Assembly (NCBI GenBank): GCA_950106755.1 | Contig: OX467088.1 | Coordinates: forward strand, 1,968,001-2,032,000 | DNA from: Climacium dendroides | Lineage: Eukaryota; Streptophyta; Bryopsida; Hypnales; Climaciaceae | Direction: 5' to 3' | DNA: 64,000 nucleotides | Shown here: positions 58,413 through 64,000 of the stretch, in pieces | Position numbering within the stretch: position 1 is the stretch's first letter | Layout: every line of letters begins with the position of its first letter | Position numbers and translations under genes: made by a program | Notes under the pieces: generated by a model | Told to the model about the DNA's origin: nothing | The model's database searches: none | Seen by the model: the letters and a program-made list of their open reading frames with translations, nothing else

Positions 58413-59574
58413 TGCAATTCAGGACGGTCCGTCTTAAAACGCAAGTCGACCATGTCATGATTCGTATTTCATGTCGAGCATATTATGTTTTTGTAAGAAG
58501 TGCAGTTTAGGTTGGTCCGACCTAAACTGCATTGCGATCGGGAATAATTTTATGAATATTAAAACAAAATACACTAACATTGAATCTAATTTTCTTGACC
58601 CTATTCATGCAGTTTAGGGCGGTCCGCCCTAAATTGCAGATTGACAAACCTAAATATTTTTGGAAGAGTTAAATAAGTCAGGGTTTCTAATAAATAATCA
58701 CAAAATCAACAGTTTGGATATGCACTTTAGGTCGGTCCACCCTAAAGTACAATGCATCAATGCCTTAATTTATATTCAATATAAATGAAATTTTTACTAG
58801 TGGGACGTGCACTTTAGGTCGATCCGCCCTGAATTGCAATGCATCATGGACCCACTCAAATAAAAACAATTTAAAACTACACTTCATATACTATCATTGC
58901 AGTTTAGGGTGGTCCGTCCTAAACTGCATACTAACAAATTTAAATGTTTCAAAAGCATTAACTAGGCAGGTCTTGCTATATCTTCAATAGATTGAGAGTT
59001 TGGACATACACTTTAGGGTGGTCCGCCCTAAATTGCATTGCAACAGTTTCATTACTTGCACAACAGTGAACAAAGAAGGTTCTTATTCAATCTGAAATGG
59101 TCTTCGACAACCCTTATGCAATTTTGACAGGTCATGTAGTTTAGGGAGGTCTGCCCTAAAATGCAATTCTTCCATATTCAATTTCAAGGATTTCAGGATG
59201 TCCAGTCTTGAAAAGTCTTTAATATTTCTCACTATGTTCATGCACTTTAGGTAGGTCTGCCCTAAATTGAAATGCCACAATTCTAATACTTAAATAAGAA
59301 AATATGAGGGGATGTCTTATTTAGTTTCTAAAATCTGACAAAGTGGTCATGCTGTTCGCCTAAAACCGCCACAACATGGAAATTGACAGATTTCCTTTTC
59401 CAAGAAAATGAATGAGGTTTAGGCCATCTGCGTTCAGAAAACTTCACACTACTGTCAAGCAGCTAAGGGTTGTCCGCCGTACAATGATCATTAATTTATA
59501 TGAGATTGGTCTTCATTGATCTAGAACTTTGTCTTTCTAGTTGTGCAGTTTAGGGAGGTCCACTCTAAACTGCA
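58413..59574. repeat. Array of eleven 31-bp palindromes upstream of the DUF7869-like gene
   Basis: Palindromes start at 58,413, 58,501, 58,608, 58,721, 58,808, 58,898, 59,007, 59,135, 59,241, about 59,460 and 59,544. Spacing is 84-128 bp apart from one gap of about 219 bp (a very degenerate copy may sit near 59,343). The copy at 58,608 is almost perfect. Spacers are mostly unrelated, but those after 58,638 and 58,928 are similar (ACAAACCTAAAT / ACAAATTTAAAT ... AGTTTGGA), hinting at a 290-bp higher-order unit. Confidence 0.9.
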
Positions 59575-59828
59575 TTTACATAAATTAATAAATCACATTA
59601 AAATAAAATTTGACAAGTCTTTCTTCATCTATTAATTTTCTATTCGGATCGTGGTTTATGCTTACTGATAAGATGGGCTCCGTTGATGTCCCACTTGACC
59701 TCATGGACTCATCAGACGATGAGCTCCAGGTACTTCAAGAAATGAGTGTTGGCGTTCCTGAGTGTAAAGTGCTTCCTCGCCAAAAATGGAATACAAGGTT
59801 TGTTACTTTGTATAATGGAGAGGATGTT

Positions 59829-59860
59829 CTTGTTGGAGAAAGTACTTGTTGGAGAAAGTA
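59829..59860 (+). repeat. 16-bp tandem duplication (frameshifting)
   Basis: CTTGTTGGAGAAAGTA occurs twice in tandem. The +16 bp moves the reading frame by one base, which explains the frame switch between the N-terminal part and the rest of the transposase pseudogene. Confidence 0.9.
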
Positions 59861-62243
59861 CTTGTCATAGTGTGAATTCAAATCTTGTACTTGGTGCCAC
59901 TGGACCTCTTGGAGACACTCATGTATCAGTGCACATTTCGAAGTTACATTCTGAAGAGGACATTTCTGAAGAAAATGTCTTCTCATTGGTAGCTTGGCCT
60001 ATTGAGCTCGTGCATTGTCATGGTGCAAGTTTACGCGATCATGAACAGAGAGACAAATTCAACCGTTTGCAAGCAAGTCTACTTAATCCACCATCATCCA
60101 AATTTGCTAGGCCCTATGCAAGTGCCAACCAAAATCTGCCTCGTCAAACTGCTGTCAAAGCAAAAGATCTCCTTACACAAGAGTCAATCAACATGGTGTC
60201 TAGCAAGGTGTGTTGCAGTAAGAATTGTGTCCAACCGTTCCCTAGGAAGAAAATTCGGGCATTTCGGGAAAGAATGTATAGAAATTCAACATTTAAATAT
60301 TGTACTTTCATGAAGACTGATGTGTACAGACAAATTCATGAAGGTGCACGTCGAAAGAAGATGATTACAATTGAAGGCATAAATGTGTGTTTGCAAGCAT
60401 GGATGCTTATTGCGGGGGTTGCTGAGTCTACATTCTATCGCTACTCAAAATACATGAAGCTCGATTGAGAAGCAAGGGATCACAGTAATACATGATTGTT
60501 GAAGCCTAGAGAACATACCCTATAAGCAATAGCTTCTTTGAAGTGCATCCTTGACAGGGAAGCCGATCATATACCTCATCGCACTTGGAGTTTGAAGGCA
60601 GGTGAGAAGGTTGTGTCCAAGATTCTTCCGGCCTCATTTCAATGGAAGGACCAATTGAAAAAACACAGTGATTCCAATGCGGCTTTCGGATTGAAGGAGA
60701 TCTCTACTTCAAGCTTGAGTAAGATAAGGTCCACAAAGTTCTTAGAGTTTGATGTGAAGAAGTCAGGTGATAATTTTGCTTAGTGTGCTACTTGTGACAA
60801 GCTAAATGAGCTTGTTAAGGGTGCTATCAGTGGATCTCAAACTGCTTTGAAATGAGCAAGAAGATTGGATAGGCATCGTACCATTGCTTGTGCCCATAGG
60901 GATGTGTATTACATCAATCGAGAGTTGTCGTTCAAGTCTCCACATGAATGTCTTACAATCATACATGACAAAATAGATCACTCGAAAACCGCTTGTCCGA
61001 TGTTCTCTCACAAGAGTAAAGAACTCGATGGCCTCATGAAGCTACCAGTTTCTGTGACGGGCATGCTTGCACATGGTCATGCAGATGTACGCTACGCGCA
61101 TTATGGCTTGGATGTCTTTTCCCATGACTCCAACTATACCGTTGGATCAATGGTAAAGTTGTTACGAGATTTAGAGTTAGTTCCGAAGTCTTCTTCTCGA
61201 GAGTTGTTTAAAAATTCAAAGTCCACTAGAGGGTGCAACGTGTCATTACCACCGTTGCCAAATACTTTAGCTCCAGTCACGCGGCTACCGCCCATTTTAA
61301 ATGTGCAGATGGACAATGCCATTGGAGACAACAAGAATAGATATGTTTTCTGTTTCTGGTCTTTACTTATTGCAAACAAAATCTTTCGGAAAGTGTACGT
61401 GAACTTCATGATTGTGGATCACATATATGACGACATAGATGTGTTGTTTGGAAGATGGAGCATAGATTTGAAGAAAGACAACTTTTTGACAGTACCAACA
61501 CTAATGAAGTCGTTCATGGATGTGGATTCCATCCCCGTTATCCCTCACCTTATTGAAGAAGTGCCCGATTTCAAGGGTTTTATAGTAGGGTCACTTGTTG
61601 ATGGTGATGACATCCTCGTTGGACATACAAAACCACATCAGTTGAAGTTCTACCTGGACTCAACGGGGTGCCCTGTCATGAAGTACAAACTTCTTTGCAC
61701 TGATGTAGAGTGGTTAGGAGAAGACGGAAGAGGCATCAAATTCTGAAAAGAAGATGTTGAAGGGTGAAGTTTGTGGCCACGGGGTGAACCATTGTCTGTT
61801 TCGTTGAAACTTATGAAAGGCTTAGATGACATCGTCAAAGGTGTACTGGGGTTTGTGAAATATTGGGACAATTTATGCAATGCAGACGTCACCGGGGATT
61901 ACCTAAGACGTTATGAGCACATAGTGAGGTACTGGCGTGGCGTCAAGGTATCGTTGATGGAACCATTACCTACCTTTGGTGTTTTGAGAGATGGTTTTTG
62001 GCCAACTTCACGAGTAGTAGCAGATCGAACGAATGAATTGAATGAGGACAGTGAAGAGCGTGAAGAGTTTGGGGAGGATGACCCGTACGTCGGGCCATTG
62101 AGTGGTCGTCCAAATCCATCCTTTTGGGTAGCTCGAGATTTGTTCGAAGACTATTTTGTTGCGATTCAACCTGCAGATGGTGACACTCATCCGGTGTGGA
62201 TTGCAAGGGCATTGTGTGATCCGAACTGCAACCCAGAGAATCC

Positions 62244-62377
62244 AAATTGTGTCCTTATTCAATACTTACTTCCAACATCAAGGAATCAAGATGTTATAGA
62301 TTTCTACACCAAATTGTGTCCTTATTCAATACCTCCGTCCAACATCAAGGAATCAAGATGTTATAGATTTCTACACC
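62244..62377 (+). repeat. 67-bp tandem duplication (frameshifting)
   Basis: Two 67-bp copies starting AAATTGTGTCCTTATTCAAT and ending TTTCTACACC differ at three positions. The shift of 67 bp changes the reading frame. The second copy leads into the frame that continues to TGA at 62,561. Confidence 0.92.
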
Positions 62378-62563
62378 GGATGGGACAGCGAAAGAGGCCT
62401 GCGTTGGAAGGTTGATGAAACTGAACCTCTTGTTGGGCAACACACTGATGCTTTTATGACAGCGTGGAAGTCGAGGATCAAGAAAAACACTCAAGAGTGT
62501 ATGATTAAGATCCTTGCTATACAAATTGAAGTCATCAACAAGAGCTTGACTTCCTATAATTGA

Positions 62564-64000
62564 GAAGCCATATGTACATAAGGGTATATGTGGTATGCTT
62601 TGTTTTGTATTTCCCATCCACATATTGTGTGTAATGGATGGAATTTATATATTGCAGTAGATGGCATATACTTTAATTTTGTTGATTTGGATTTATAGTT
62701 TGGTATTGTTTATATGCTTTGAAATGTAGCTTTTAATTTTACAAAAAAAAAGTATTCAATTTCAATTAAAATAAATTGCTTCTAAGTACATTTGAGTTTA
62801 ATTTTTTTTCTATGTTTTAATTTATTTTTGTTGAAGCACTTATGTTATAATATCTATGACAAATATTATTAATAATTTGAAGCAATTGGAAAAAATGGGT
62901 AGTGGTTATAATCACTTTGTGTTTGGTAACTATGTTAAGTACTTGTCACAATTCGGATAGGGGGCCGATTGATTGTTACAACTTTCTTAGCTGCATGCAT
63001 AGGTCATTAGGTAGCACCAAGTCATGCTTGTCCCTCAACCGCTCATATGAATTCAATGGGAATCAAACTCGAACTGTTTGAATGACATGAACCATCCTTT
63101 ACAACCAACAGTAGAGCTCATGACTTGGTGTTCAAAAACTAAAGATTTCCTGTATATTAATGTTAGCATTGATGCTTGAAATTTGAACTGATGTTCAAAT
63201 TAGAGACTTGGTATGTCACTATACTCTCATTTTAATGGAAATTACATTCAAAAATTAGTATGTCTAGTATTTGTCAACCTAAATTATGTACAAAAAATCC
63301 ATTTGTATTGGTATCAAAATCGACAATATTATTTTGGGAGAGTCCTAAACTCCCAAAATTTTGAATATAGCGTTCTACAATATAGTGGGCCATACGAAGC
63401 TATCATCTTGTGGGCCATATGAATCTATAATGTTATAATGTTTTCATTTGGATTCATATGTGAGAAATACTTCAAAGTTTATTGCACAAAATTAATATGA
63501 ATGGATCTAATATGTAGAAAATTAATATGGATGGATGTAATAATGTTTGTATTTTCCATTAGTCTTTGACACACTACAACGTACATGGAATTCATTTATG
63601 GAACAATCTCGAGTCCGTCTAAGGGGTCCACGGGTGGAACCATTTTCAAAAGCGTCGAAGAACAATGCAAATGAGAAAGGTACACGGGAACAATGGTTGA
63701 AGTTCACTGTCAACCACACCCACTTGGTTATCCACCATTCTGTTGGTCCAGCCATACTACCCGCACCCTTGACCGCCTAGCTTGGTTTTAGTGTAGGCTA
63801 CATGTTGACACCCCTACAAGATTCATGGGCAACAGCCTATACACCATAACAAATGATGAGGCCCCCCTCGACACAAGAATTGTAATGTAAGCAACGAGCC
63901 AATAACAAAGGCAGGAAGATTGGTTGTAGAAACTACTTTCCTCTATCTTATTCCACCCAATACTACATGTTGGGAAAAAATTGTCTCTCCTTCAATGTCA
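62564..64000. other. Right flank, no supported gene
   Basis: AT-rich sequence to 63.5 kb, with a short repeat of GTGGGCCATA (63,386 and 63,410). A 77-codon plus-strand frame at 63,547-63,780 overlaps an equally long minus-strand frame, and neither is recognised. Confidence 0.4.

Larger units (their letters stand above)
59672..62563 (+). pseudogene. DUF7869-like DDE-type transposase pseudogene
   Basis: ATG at 59,672 starts an acidic N-terminus (MGSVDVPLDLMDSSDDELQ). A 16-bp tandem duplication at 59,829-59,860 shifts the frame. The next frame runs to 62.4 kb with stops TGA 60,466, TGA 60,493, TAA 60,523, TAG 60,781, TGA 60,853, TGA 61,744 and TGA 61,765. A Cys-rich, basic region (KVCCSKNCVQPFPRKKIRAF, MITIEGINVC) is followed by CATCDKL, then a core with YGLDVFSHDSN, LNVQMDNAIGDNKNRY and VDHIYDDIDVLFGRWS. 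These are the Asp-bearing motifs of the DUF7869 transposase-like family. A 67-bp tandem duplication (62,244-62,310 and 62,311-62,377) shifts the frame again before the C-terminus, which ends at TGA 62,561. It is clearly dead. The family name is by motif memory and fairly confident. Confidence 0.75.

Noticed and set aside
58413..59574. CRISPR-like layout: palindromes at about 100-bp spacing with mostly unique spacers
   Set aside because: The repeat copies are diverged, spacing is irregular, some spacers are related, and the host context is eukaryotic with introns. No cas-like genes are present.

Overview
The window looks like transposon- and satellite-rich DNA from a green plant or another streptophyte. 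The evidence is short interstitial runs of the plant telomere unit CCCTAAA (near 1.0, 48.7 and 57.4 kb), GT-AG introns, CACTA-type transposon ends, a CACTA transposase relic with a DUF4216-like C-terminus, a DUF7869-like transposase relic, and a plant-like TFIIH subunit TFB1 copy. A non-seed streptophyte is my guess, not a demonstrated assignment. I see no clearly intact host gene, rRNA gene or tRNA gene. Almost every recognisable reading frame carries in-frame stops.

Layout. 1-1.9 kb: AT-rich flank. 1.94-15.9 kb: one 14 kb satellite array of an 89-bp monomer, itself a dimer of two palindrome-bearing half-units, with higher-order duplications. 15.9-16.9 kb: a copy of the last exon of the gene found at 40-48 kb. 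17.75-22.18 kb: 3' part of a CACTA element with the transposase C-terminus. 22.18-23.93 kb: spacer. 23.93-36.45 kb: a CACTA-ended segment whose first 3.3 kb is the inverted copy of the left element's 3' end, and which carries a TFB1 pseudogene and other gene-like fragments. 36.7-38.7 kb and 52.2-53.8 kb: two related, broken gag-like or accessory frames (minus strand). 40.1-48.1 kb: a multi-exon minus-strand gene, broken by in-frame stops, with a ParB-like (DGQHR-type) motif and the motif-I end of an N4/N6 DNA-methyltransferase-like domain. It is interrupted by a solo LTR with a perfect 5-bp target duplication and holds an FCP1/HAD-like relic in an intron. 59.6-62.6 kb: a DUF7869-like transposase pseudogene broken by stops and two tandem duplications.

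The unifying and most unusual signal is a 31-bp palindrome family (TGCA-N-TTTAGG...CGGTCCG...CCTAAA-N-TGCA). I count 20 dispersed copies, most in clusters with 84-128 bp spacing. The clusters lie directly upstream of, or in introns of, the ParB/methylase-like gene, its later exons and the DUF7869 transposase. The 14 kb satellite is built from a recognisably related palindrome and sits at the equivalent place upstream of the duplicated exon at 16 kb. This suggests that an intronic palindrome was amplified into a satellite.
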